Of a stretch of 5,514 nucleotides of DNA, positions 1 through 4,824 are shown in pieces (position 1 is the stretch's first letter; every line of letters begins with the position of its first letter). Both the position numbers and the translations under genes were made by a program. The notes under the pieces are model-generated. The model was given only the letters and a program-made list of their open reading frames with translations, did not search any database and was not told the origin of the DNA. The stretch spans positions 1 to 5,514 of the forward strand of contig NZ_JARVGN010000123.1 of NCBI RefSeq assembly GCF_029762515.1. The letters are read 5' to 3'. This stretch comes from Methanocalculus sp. (GTDB taxonomy: Archaea; Halobacteriota; Methanomicrobia; Methanomicrobiales; Methanocorpusculaceae).

Positions 1-392
1 ATCCCCCTGACCTCCGGCACTTCGGCGATGATCCGTTCTGCGGTTTTTTTCCCGAGCTGATCGGTGAGGAGGACGAGCGAGTGGCGGGGCAGGTATGGCG
101 CCTCATGCAGGACAAAGCCGGGATTAATAAGTGGTGTGCCGACCTCTTTCAGCGGCTCGGAACCGTTGAGATCCCCTTCCTCAACACCAATCCTATACAT
201 CACCGCATACACATCATCAATGAACCGCTTCCCGCAGGAGCAGGTATCGGGAGGGATATAATCTGGCGGAGGAATCTTCTTGTCAAGATGCCTGCCCCTG
301 CACCGGGGACAGGGCGAGAAGATCGTCTCCATCGTATTGATCAGGTCAAAGGCATCGGAGACGCAGTCATCACCACAAACCGGGCACTTCAT
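1..392 (-). CDS. Zinc-ribbon protein, conserved methanogen type (C-terminal part outside window)
   Basis: The reverse strand reads open from an ATG at 392-390 to the window edge, giving the first 130 residues of a longer protein. The N-terminus is rich in paired cysteines: CPVC at residues 3-6, C10, CPRC at 28-31 and CSC at 51-53, as expected for one or two structural zinc sites. After residue 55 follows a mixed alpha/beta stretch (FIDDVYAVMYRIGVEEG, residues 57-73) with no metal ligands. I recall similar N-termini on methanogen proteins that continue into a methyltransferase-like domain, but the decisive part lies outside the window, so no function is assigned. The ATG at 392 puts MKCPVC at the N-terminus. 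In-frame alternatives are a GTG at 401 and an ATG at 458, and the residues these would add look unlike protein. No strong Shine-Dalgarno is seen. A weak TTTATCT box near 423-416 would fit a leaderless transcript. Confidence 0.75.
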   Translation of the reverse strand, partial: MKCPVCGDDCVSDAFDLINTMETIFSPCPRCRGRHLDKKIPPPDYIPPDTCSCGKRFIDDVYAVMYRIGVEEGDLNGSEPLKEVGTPLINPGFVLHEAPYLPRHSLVLLTDQLGKKTAERIIAEVPEVRG

Positions 393-483
393 ACACCCCA
401 CTTGGAGCGGGAGAAGATAAAGGATCAGCGTCTTGTGGATTGGAGGTGGATGAGGCATTGCTCTGGATCTCATGGATATCGGA

Positions 484-504
484 AGAAAAATGCAGTATTT
501 TTCT
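484..504. repeat. Perfect 8-bp inverted repeat in the intergenic region
   Basis: AGAAAAAT (484-491) and ATTTTTCT (497-504) are perfect reverse complements around a 5-base spacer (gcagt). The element lies about 90 bases before the minus-strand zinc-ribbon gene and about 140 bases before the plus-strand antitoxin gene, so it sits between divergent promoters. It could be an operator for a dimeric regulator or a weak A/T-rich hairpin. The lack of G/C in the stem argues against a strong terminator. Confidence 0.45.
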
Positions 505-598
505 GGCAACCCGTGATCCGGTGGGATGATGGAGCAGTAATGGGAGGGATTTTGTATGCGCGCCTATTGCACTAAATCCAGTCAGATTCGGAAGAGAA

Positions 599-606
599 CT
601 TTATCA
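599..606 (+). promoter_or_regulatory. Possible TATA box of the antitoxin gene
   Basis: CTTTATCA at 599-606 resembles an archaeal TATA element. Transcription would start near 628-632, leaving a short leader that carries the GAGGTGA ribosome-binding site. The match to consensus is partial, and this is inferred from spacing only. Confidence 0.25.
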
Positions 607-632
607 GTAGAGCTGCCAGATGATCGATACCT

Positions 633-639
633 GAGGTGA
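633..639 (+). promoter_or_regulatory. Strong Shine-Dalgarno that decides the antitoxin start
   Basis: GAGGTGA at 633-639 is a full complement to the archaeal 16S rRNA 3' end. It leaves 7 bases before the GTG at 647 but only one base before the GTG at 641. The downstream GTG is therefore the likely start. Confidence 0.6.
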
Positions 640-646
640 TGTGAGA

Positions 647-844
647 GTGAGCCAGATAAAAGAGGAGATCCTACGTGAGTTAAACGATCTCCCACCCGGT
701 ACATGCCATGAAGTCCTTGGATTCATCCGTTTTCTCAAATCCCGGAGCCAACGAAACATTCAGGAAACTGTTACCGTACGTGAGTCGACACTCATTCAGG
801 ACTGGCTTTTACCCGAGGAGGATGAAGCATGGAGCGGATTATAA
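647..844 (+). CDS. DUF2281/VapB-like antitoxin (orphan)
   Basis: This is a 65-residue acidic protein. The N-terminal part (IKEEILRELNDLPPG...HEVLGFIRFLKSR, about residues 3-32) has the pattern of the DUF2281 antitoxin family: a short helix, a 'LPP' turn, then an amphipathic helix ending in basic residues. The C-terminus (DWLLPEEDEAWSGL) is the acidic tail that in such proteins wraps round the toxin. The start chosen is the GTG at 647, because the strong ribosome-binding site GAGGTGA at 633-639 is correctly spaced for it; the GTG at 641 would add two residues. In this family a toxin gene usually overlaps the antitoxin's 3' end. Here an ATG at 829 is in the right place, but its frame stops after 12 codons inside the tRNA gene, so the antitoxin appears to have lost its partner. 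It might act on other toxins or be decaying. The family call is from pattern, not from a search. Confidence 0.7.
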   Translation: MSQIKEEILRELNDLPPGTCHEVLGFIRFLKSRSQRNIQETVTVRESTLIQDWLLPEEDEAWSGL

Positions 845-867
845 GAGATGGGCCTGATGCGATTTGA
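829..867 (+). pseudogene. Remnant of the toxin gene expected downstream of the antitoxin
   Basis: An ATG at 829-831 overlaps the last codons of the antitoxin, in the arrangement typical of antitoxin-toxin pairs. It reads M-E-R-I-I and then continues into what is the 3' end of the tRNA gene, ending at TGA 865-867. The first residues M-E-R would suit a MazF/PemK-type toxin, whose N-terminus is often like this. That identity is a guess, because only about five codons lie outside the tRNA. The reading could also be chance. Confidence 0.3.
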
Positions 868-922
868 ACGCATGACCGCCCGGTTATGAGCCGGGCGCTC
901 TAACCAACTAAGCTACAGGCCC
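849..922 (-). tRNA. tRNA with CAU anticodon (tRNA-Ile2 or elongator tRNA-Met)
   Basis: The reverse strand folds into a complete 74-base cloverleaf. It has a 7-bp acceptor stem (GGGCCTG/CAGGCCC), a D arm GCTT...GAGC with a 9-base loop containing GG, an anticodon stem CCCGG/CCGGG around the loop CTCATAA, a 5-base variable loop CGGTC, and a T stem ATGCG/CGCAT around TTCAAAT. The discriminator is A and no CCA is encoded, as is usual for archaea. There is no intron. The anticodon CAT allows elongator Met or the AUA-reading Ile tRNA, in which archaea modify the C to agmatidine. The GGGCC acceptor start with discriminator A resembles archaeal isoleucine tRNAs more than elongator Met, so I favour Ile2. 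The initiator is unlikely, since the three G:C pairs at the base of its anticodon stem (GGG/CCC) are not present here in that form. The gene converges on the antitoxin, whose stop codon lies 4 bases from its 3' end. Confidence 0.95.
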
Positions 923-949
923 TGTTCTGGATCACATTACCAGAGAACA
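923..949. repeat. Bulged inverted repeat abutting the tRNA 5' end
   Basis: TGTTCTGG (923-930) pairs with CCAGAGAACA (940-949) apart from a two-base CT bulge, with a 9-base loop between. On the tRNA-sense strand this would form a hairpin directly next to the mature 5' end. It may be a structured leader or chance. No clear TATA box is seen for the tRNA at the usual distance. Confidence 0.35.
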
Positions 950-985
950 GGTGTGGCAATGTACCAGTATCTGTTGACCCATAGA

Positions 986-994
986 CTAAAAAAG
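986..994 (-). terminator. Candidate T-run terminator of the minus-strand exported-protein gene
   Basis: On the minus strand a run of six T (from A 988-993 on the plus strand) lies about 42 bases after the stop codon at 1036. Archaeal RNA polymerase often terminates at such U-runs without a hairpin, and no convincing stem precedes this one. The rest of the 923-1035 gap shows no gene. Confidence 0.35.
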
Positions 995-1035
995 ATGTAT
1001 GATGGGGGATTGCCCTGCCTTTCCATGGATTCTTC

Positions 1036-1773
1036 TCAGCCGAAGATCCAGCTGAAGAATCCCCTCTTCTGCTCTTCTACCATCACCCTCTCCATGAGGC
1101 GGAGCTGCTCCTCCTCCATCTGGCCGAGCTGTTCAAGGAGGATCGCTGAGAGCGCCGGATCGGTTGAAGAGCTTGTCAGGATGATGCCCTGAACCTCTGC
1201 TATCCGCCGCTCATTCTCTTCTGCCTGTACCCTGATCCGCTGAGCCGCCTCCCTGTCACCGCCGAAGAGCGCCAGCATGATACCGGATCTCTGCTCCATT
1301 GCCACCTCATCTCCCCATTGGGAGTTGACCGAGGCATTGTATTCGCGGGCAACTTCGGCAACGAACGGGCCGATGCCGGTCATATTCTCAGCGGCAAGGA
1401 GGGCAAAAACGGCAGTCCTGACCTGATTCTCATGGGCATACCGTGCCCGTGCCTGCAACGGGAGCCCCTGCATCCCCTCTGCCTGTACTTCCTGCCGGGC
1501 CCGGATCATCTCTCTCAGTTCTGCCGGATTCTCCGGACGGCGGGAAGTATTTGCTAAAACTCTCACACTGACTGCTGCACCCGGCGATTCCACCGGAGGA
1601 CCGGCATGTGCAGGCGTTACAGACGGCGGTCCCGCAGACTGGTTCCCCGTGTCATCCGGCGGACCCTTTGCGCCCGCCACCTGATCCGGCCTCCCCCCCT
1701 GCTCTGCAGCAACAGCAGGAGCTGCAGCGGCAAGAAGGAGGAAGAGGCAGAGAATAATTGACAGAATTTTCAT
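1036..1773 (-). CDS. Exported, helical, sequon-rich protein of unknown function
   Basis: This is a 245-residue protein with a clear Sec signal peptide: MKI, a hydrophobic core at residues 4-18, and a likely cleavage after AVA near residue 22. Residues 24-66 are a low-complexity Pro/Gly/Ala-rich linker. From about 83 onward the protein is predicted helical, with strongly charged amphipathic stretches at 84-100, 171-200 and 205-236 that could form coiled coils. It ends in an aromatic tail, FFSWIFG. Four NxS/T sequons (N44, N75, N130, N146) suggest N-glycosylation outside the cell. There is no cysteine in the mature part, no enzyme motif that I recognise, and no C-terminal anchor. The start is supported by the signal peptide and by GAGGAG just before the ATG, although the spacer is short (3 bases). 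It follows the lipoprotein gene on the same strand with a 75-base gap that carries its own TATA-like element, so it may be co-transcribed or separately transcribed. Confidence 0.75.
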   Translation of the reverse strand: MKILSIILCLFLLLAAAAPAVAAEQGGRPDQVAGAKGPPDDTGNQSAGPPSVTPAHAGPPVESPGAAVSVRVLANTSRRPENPAELREMIRARQEVQAEGMQGLPLQARARYAHENQVRTAVFALLAAENMTGIGPFVAEVAREYNASVNSQWGDEVAMEQRSGIMLALFGGDREAAQRIRVQAEENERRIAEVQGIILTSSSTDPALSAILLEQLGQMEEEQLRLMERVMVEEQKRGFFSWIFG

Positions 1774-1795
1774 ACGCTCCTCTCTCTGCCGCTGA

Positions 1796-1811
1796 CATAA
1801 TAATAGTATTC
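1796..1811 (-). promoter_or_regulatory. TATA-like element before the sequon-rich protein gene
   Basis: On the minus strand GAATACTATTATTATG (1811-1796) is the only A/T-rich block in the 75-base gap between the two minus-strand genes. It is centred about 30 bases before the ATG at 1773. The remainder of the gap, 1815-1845, is a pyrimidine-rich tract (minus-strand sense) that could help terminate the lipoprotein transcript. Confidence 0.35.
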
Positions 1812-1848
1812 AGAAAGAGGAGGGGGAAAGGGCTGCCGGAAGAGAGAT

Positions 1849-2592
1849 TTAGTATCTCCCGGTTCCAGTCACCATATCCCCCTGCATCTCATTCCACCCG
1901 TCATGCGGACCAGTGAGTTGAAGTGACGAGAGCTGGGAGTAGCCATTCCCGCTCCACCCCAGGCTCCACCACTCGTTGCTGCCTGAGAACCGAACCCAGA
2001 CCTCGACGCTTGTGTCTGGAGTGGACTCATAGGAGAGAGAGATGGGGCTTGTGATTGCTGTGCAGGGCTCCCCCTGCAAACCCAGAATGGTGCATCCACC
2101 TTCAGAGGGGGTGTAGGGGAGGAGCGGTTCGCTCCCTTCAGGATGCTTCGTCCGGACCGTCCTGCCGGGATCATACCGGATTCCGAGGTTCTCCGGCATC
2201 AGGATCGGTGTCTCTTCGCTGTAGCGATCTGATGGGGGAAGCGTGGGCGGCAGATTCTCCTCCTGCCCCGGCTCGATAGCGATCGGCATCCCGCGATATT
2301 CAGGAATCATCTCTGCTGCTGTGATCGAGAGGAAGGGTGTGCCATTGATGGTGATCACCTCAGCCTCCCAATCCTCAGGCATGCCATAGAAATCAGAAAG
2401 GAGGGGATCAAATCCCGGTGAGGGATAGGGGAGGAGGAGTGTCACATTATAGAGCGGTTCGGTGAAGCTGATGGTAGCCTCGTACGAGTAGCTGCTCTGG
2501 TAAGAATCAAGTGATTCGGGTGAGCCGGTGCAGCCGGCGGCAAGGAGGCAGAAGATGCAGACTGGGATTACAAGGAGGGAGATCGTCTTCAT
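1849..2592 (-). CDS. Lipoprotein of unknown function
   Basis: This is a 247-residue protein with a lipoprotein signal peptide: MKT, a hydrophobic core at residues 4-16, then the lipobox LAAGC with the lipidated cysteine at position 21. After a Ser/Tyr-rich spacer the mature part looks beta-rich. Residues 38-56 and 76-92 carry the sequons NVT (49) and NGT (83). A Pro/Glu-rich stretch covers about 105-135. Two further cysteines (C167, C177) could form a disulfide. The C-terminal region is aromatic (NEWWSLGWSGNGYSQL, 206-221) and looks like a beta-sandwich or carbohydrate-binding-like fold, though I cannot assign a family. The start is fixed by the signal peptide. There is no Shine-Dalgarno upstream, but CCCTTATTCTT (2626-2616) lies about 29 bases before the ATG, so a leaderless transcript is plausible. 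It diverges from the sensor-peptidase gene across a 165-base intergenic region and is followed on its own strand by the sequon-rich exported protein. Confidence 0.75.
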   Translation of the reverse strand: MKTISLLVIPVCIFCLLAAGCTGSPESLDSYQSSYSYEATISFTEPLYNVTLLLPYPSPGFDPLLSDFYGMPEDWEAEVITINGTPFLSITAAEMIPEYRGMPIAIEPGQEENLPPTLPPSDRYSEETPILMPENLGIRYDPGRTVRTKHPEGSEPLLPYTPSEGGCTILGLQGEPCTAITSPISLSYESTPDTSVEVWVRFSGSNEWWSLGWSGNGYSQLSSLQLTGPHDGWNEMQGDMVTGTGRY

Positions 2593-2615
2593 TCAGATAG
2601 GATGAGGATATCGGG

Positions 2616-2626
2616 AAGAATAAGGG
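2616..2626 (-). promoter_or_regulatory. Possible TATA box of the lipoprotein gene
   Basis: On the minus strand, CCCTTATTCTT at 2626-2616 is about 29 bases before the ATG. This fits leaderless transcription and agrees with the absence of a Shine-Dalgarno. The match to consensus is modest. Confidence 0.3.
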
Positions 2627-2672
2627 TTCTGGTTCTGCCTGTTTCTGAGAGAAGACAGGGGAGGATCATGAG

Positions 2673-2688
2673 GCCGCAGGGATGCGGC
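2673..2688 (+). repeat. G/C-rich hairpin with GNRA-type tetraloop in the divergent promoter region
   Basis: GCCGCA (2673-2678) and TGCGGC (2683-2688) form a perfect 6-bp stem round the tetraloop GGGA, followed by GTTTTGG. It lies upstream of the TATA box of the plus-strand gene, so it is probably not in that mRNA. It may be a palindromic regulator site, or an RNA element of a transcript not recognised here. Confidence 0.4.
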
Positions 2689-2693
2689 GTTTT

Positions 2694-2721
2694 GGTTGGA
2701 TAGAGGTTTCGGGGTTGGATA
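2694..2721 (+). promoter_or_regulatory. Pair of 9-bp direct repeats just upstream of the TATA box
   Basis: GGTTGGATA occurs at 2694-2702 and again at 2713-2721, 19 bases apart start to start. The second copy ends two bases before the putative TATA box. Two copies about two helical turns apart, right beside the promoter, are what one expects for a transcription-factor site that controls the sensor-peptidase genes, and possibly the divergent lipoprotein gene. The function is inferred. Confidence 0.4.
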
Positions 2722-2723
2722 CC

Positions 2724-2730
2724 GCTATAT
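2724..2730 (+). promoter_or_regulatory. Putative TATA box of the sensor-peptidase operon
   Basis: GCTATAT at 2724-2730 is centred about 31 bases before the ATG at 2758. This places the transcription start within a few bases of the start codon. The lack of any Shine-Dalgarno before 2758 agrees with a leaderless or nearly leaderless mRNA. Confidence 0.45.
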
Positions 2731-2757
2731 CCCTTGCCGTTACATGAAGAATAACGA

Positions 2758-4824
2758 ATGTCCACTATCACTTCATTCATCTCATCCCGGAAATGCCGGA
2801 TAGGAGTGATAATTTTCCTGTTTCTCCTCGTTTCAGCAGGCGCATATCTCTCCTGGCAGTCTGCCCAGCCATACAGGGTCGGCGTCCTCCTCCCCGGTTC
2901 CGGTGATGATGATTCGGGGTACTTCGAGACGCTTGAGTGGGCTGTTGCGGGATTGAACCGGGAGGGTGTCGGGCGGAGGATTGAACTCGTTTTTATCGAT
3001 ACGGCAGAGGTGCCGGTCATGGCGGCTGCCAGGCAGATGATCGGGGATCCGTCAATCAGGGTGGTTATCGGGCCCGCCACCAGTGACGAGGCATTCCTGA
3101 TCGCACCGGATTTTATCAGGGCAAAGAAGCTCCTGATCACCCCCTCCGCCACATCCGGGGATCTTCTGAGGATGTTCTCAAGGTTTGGGTATATCTGGCG
3201 GACAACGACAGGGGATCGTGCCCAGACACGGATTCTTTTCACTATCTTAAAAGAGAAAGGAGTTCGATCTGCGGCACTGCTGTACGAGGAGAGTACCTAT
3301 GGGAAGACATTCCAGGACTGGGCTGCGTTTTATGCCATCGAGTCCGGGATCGGGCTTACAGCAACAGTTCCCATCAGGAGGGGAGGGGATCCCGGTGAGG
3401 CGGTAGCTGCTGCCTGCCTCTCAAATCCCGAGTATATCATCGTCGCTGCCCGTGGGTCAGATGCCGCAGAGGTGATCCGGATCATGGATGAAGAAGACAA
3501 TTCTCCCCGCCTTATCTTCACCGATGCAGTCAGGACAGGCACCTTCCTTGAGGCAGCAGGAGAACTGGCGGAGGGAACCGAGGGGATCAGCCCGACAGCT
3601 GACCGGAAGACCGGGTTCTTTGTCGCATACAAAGAGCATTTTGGCAGAATGCCTGACGATTATGCCGCCCATACCTATGACTCCCTCATCCTCGCCGTTG
3701 CCGCCCTTGCCCGGATGGAGGCTGTCCCATCCGAATCTCCGGCAGAAGCGATGAAAGCGGTCGTTTCGGGACAGGACGGCATTTACGGATGGGATCGGCA
3801 GGGTGCGGCAGCTGCGATCCGGATGATCCGATCCGGGCGGCTTCCCGACCTGAATGGCGCATCGGGGCCGCTTGAGTATCACCTGGATCAACCCGGAGAG
3901 CCGCTTGTTACCTGGTATGTACACTGGCGGGTTGAAGATCTTGATTTCCGTTCAAATACCTATATTCCGGGATCTTTTGGGGAAAAGAGAGTTTTCCAGA
4001 TGCCGGGGACAATGATTGAAGGAGAGAAGGCTTTCACTTTGGAGGAGGGAAAGGAACCCCGTGCAGTCCTGGTAACCACCTCTTCAGACTGGGAGAACTA
4101 CCGGCACCAGGCAGATGTCGCATATATGTACTCGCTGCTCCTTGAGAACGGGATTTCCGGGGAGAATATCGTCGTGATCAGCCAGGAAGATGTGCCATTT
4201 TTAGCGATGAACCCCGATTCAGGGCAACTCTATCACCGGGTTGGGGGTGAGAACATCTATATCCCGGCAACGGTGACACAGAACCCGATCACCTCTGACG
4301 CATTTGTATCATTCCTCCTTGGAGAGAGCAGCCCTGAGATCCCGTTCGGACTGGATAGTGATGGAGAGAACAACCTGCTCCTGTATATTACAGGTCATGG
4401 AGGGCCGGGATTCCTCGAATTCCCAAATGGCGATCATCTCACAAGCTCGCGGTTCCAGGAGACGCTCAGGGAGATGATGGAACAGGAGAGGTTCTCCCGT
4501 ATCCTGATCGTGGTTGAAGCCTGTTATGGAGAGAGTATGGGCATCGGCCTTGATGTTCCGGGTGTTATCTTCATGACAGGAGCATCATACCATGAGCCGT
4601 CGAAGGGGGCTGAGTATGACATCACCCTCAGGCAATGGCTCTCAAATGATTTTTCGATGAGCATGACAGACATAATCGTTCAGCATCCTGACCAGACCCT
4701 CCGGGGACTCTACGAGATGACGTACGACCGGGTATCAGGATCGCACCCCCGGATCATTGCCGGGAATACAACTGACCTGAATATACCCATTGCGGAGTTC
4801 TTTTTGCATGAAGAGAGTCTATAG
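2758..4824 (+). CDS. Membrane-anchored type I substrate-binding domain fused to a C13 (legumain/GPI8-like) cysteine peptidase
   Basis: This is a 688-residue two-domain protein. Residues 11-14 (RKCR) precede one hydrophobic segment (about 15-31). There is no lipobox, so it is probably anchored by an uncleaved N-terminal helix with both domains outside the cell. Residues about 38-400 are a type I periplasmic-binding fold of the branched-chain amino-acid-binding (Peripla_BP_6) kind: YRVGVLLPGSG at 39-49, VVIGPATS at 102-109, ITPSATS at 127-133, LLYEESTYGK at 174-183 and HTYDSLILAVAAL at 305-317. Residues about 435-680 match peptidase C13: AVLVTTSSDWENYRHQAD (436-453), YITGHGG with catalytic His547, and VVEACYGESM with catalytic Cys589. 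The 42-residue dyad spacing equals that of the eukaryotic GPI transamidase subunit GPI8/PIGK, as I remember it. The order of motifs, including the terminal IAEFF, follows GPI8 too. The His/Cys pair implies an active protease or transamidase; ligand control by the first domain is inferred. The ATG at 2758 is favoured by TATA spacing, and the other nearby ATG (2744) is out of frame. The next gene overlaps it by 17 bases. Confidence 0.88.
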   Translation: MSTITSFISSRKCRIGVIIFLFLLVSAGAYLSWQSAQPYRVGVLLPGSGDDDSGYFETLEWAVAGLNREGVGRRIELVFIDTAEVPVMAAARQMIGDPSIRVVIGPATSDEAFLIAPDFIRAKKLLITPSATSGDLLRMFSRFGYIWRTTTGDRAQTRILFTILKEKGVRSAALLYEESTYGKTFQDWAAFYAIESGIGLTATVPIRRGGDPGEAVAAACLSNPEYIIVAARGSDAAEVIRIMDEEDNSPRLIFTDAVRTGTFLEAAGELAEGTEGISPTADRKTGFFVAYKEHFGRMPDDYAAHTYDSLILAVAALARMEAVPSESPAEAMKAVVSGQDGIYGWDRQGAAAAIRMIRSGRLPDLNGASGPLEYHLDQPGEPLVTWYVHWRVEDLDFRSNTYIPGSFGEKRVFQMPGTMIEGEKAFTLEEGKEPRAVLVTTSSDWENYRHQADVAYMYSLLLENGISGENIVVISQEDVPFLAMNPDSGQLYHRVGGENIYIPATVTQNPITSDAFVSFLLGESSPEIPFGLDSDGENNLLLYITGHGGPGFLEFPNGDHLTSSRFQETLREMMEQERFSRILIVVEACYGESMGIGLDVPGVIFMTGASYHEPSKGAEYDITLRQWLSNDFSMSMTDIIVQHPDQTLRGLYEMTYDRVSGSHPRIIAGNTTDLNIPIAEFFLHEESL
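4794..4797 (+). promoter_or_regulatory. Ribosome-binding site inside the upstream gene's end
   Basis: GGAG at 4794-4797 stands 10 bases before the ATG at 4808 and is inside the coding sequence of the sensor-peptidase. It supports 4808 as the start of the second gene and suggests translational coupling. Confidence 0.4.

Larger units (their letters stand above)
393..646. other. Intergenic region between divergent zinc-ribbon and antitoxin genes
   Basis: Apart from the A/T palindrome, the weak TATA-like boxes and the ribosome-binding site listed separately, I see no gene here. A plus-strand open frame crosses from 81 to 575, but it is the antisense of the zinc-ribbon gene and has no recognisable protein features. 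Confidence 0.5.

Noticed and set aside
81..575. A 164-codon plus-strand open frame
   Set aside because: It lies antisense to the zinc-ribbon gene, whose CxxC motifs are convincing; its own translation has no recognisable domain or ribosome-binding site.
1318..1557. A 79-codon plus-strand open frame
   Set aside because: It is antisense to the sequon-rich exported protein, which has a signal peptide and ribosome-binding site.
2122..2134. Short G/C hairpin (GAGCG-gtt-CGCTC)
   Set aside because: It is inside the lipoprotein coding sequence and not followed by a T-run, so it is probably a by-product of codon choice.
2589..3242. A 217-codon minus-strand open frame whose stop overlaps the lipoprotein start as ATGA
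   Set aside because: The overlap looks operon-like, but the frame is antisense to the well-conserved binding domain of the sensor-peptidase and its translation is low-information.
3457..3924. A 155-codon minus-strand open frame within the sensor-peptidase gene
   Set aside because: It is antisense to the C-terminal half of the binding domain; no start signal or protein-like features.
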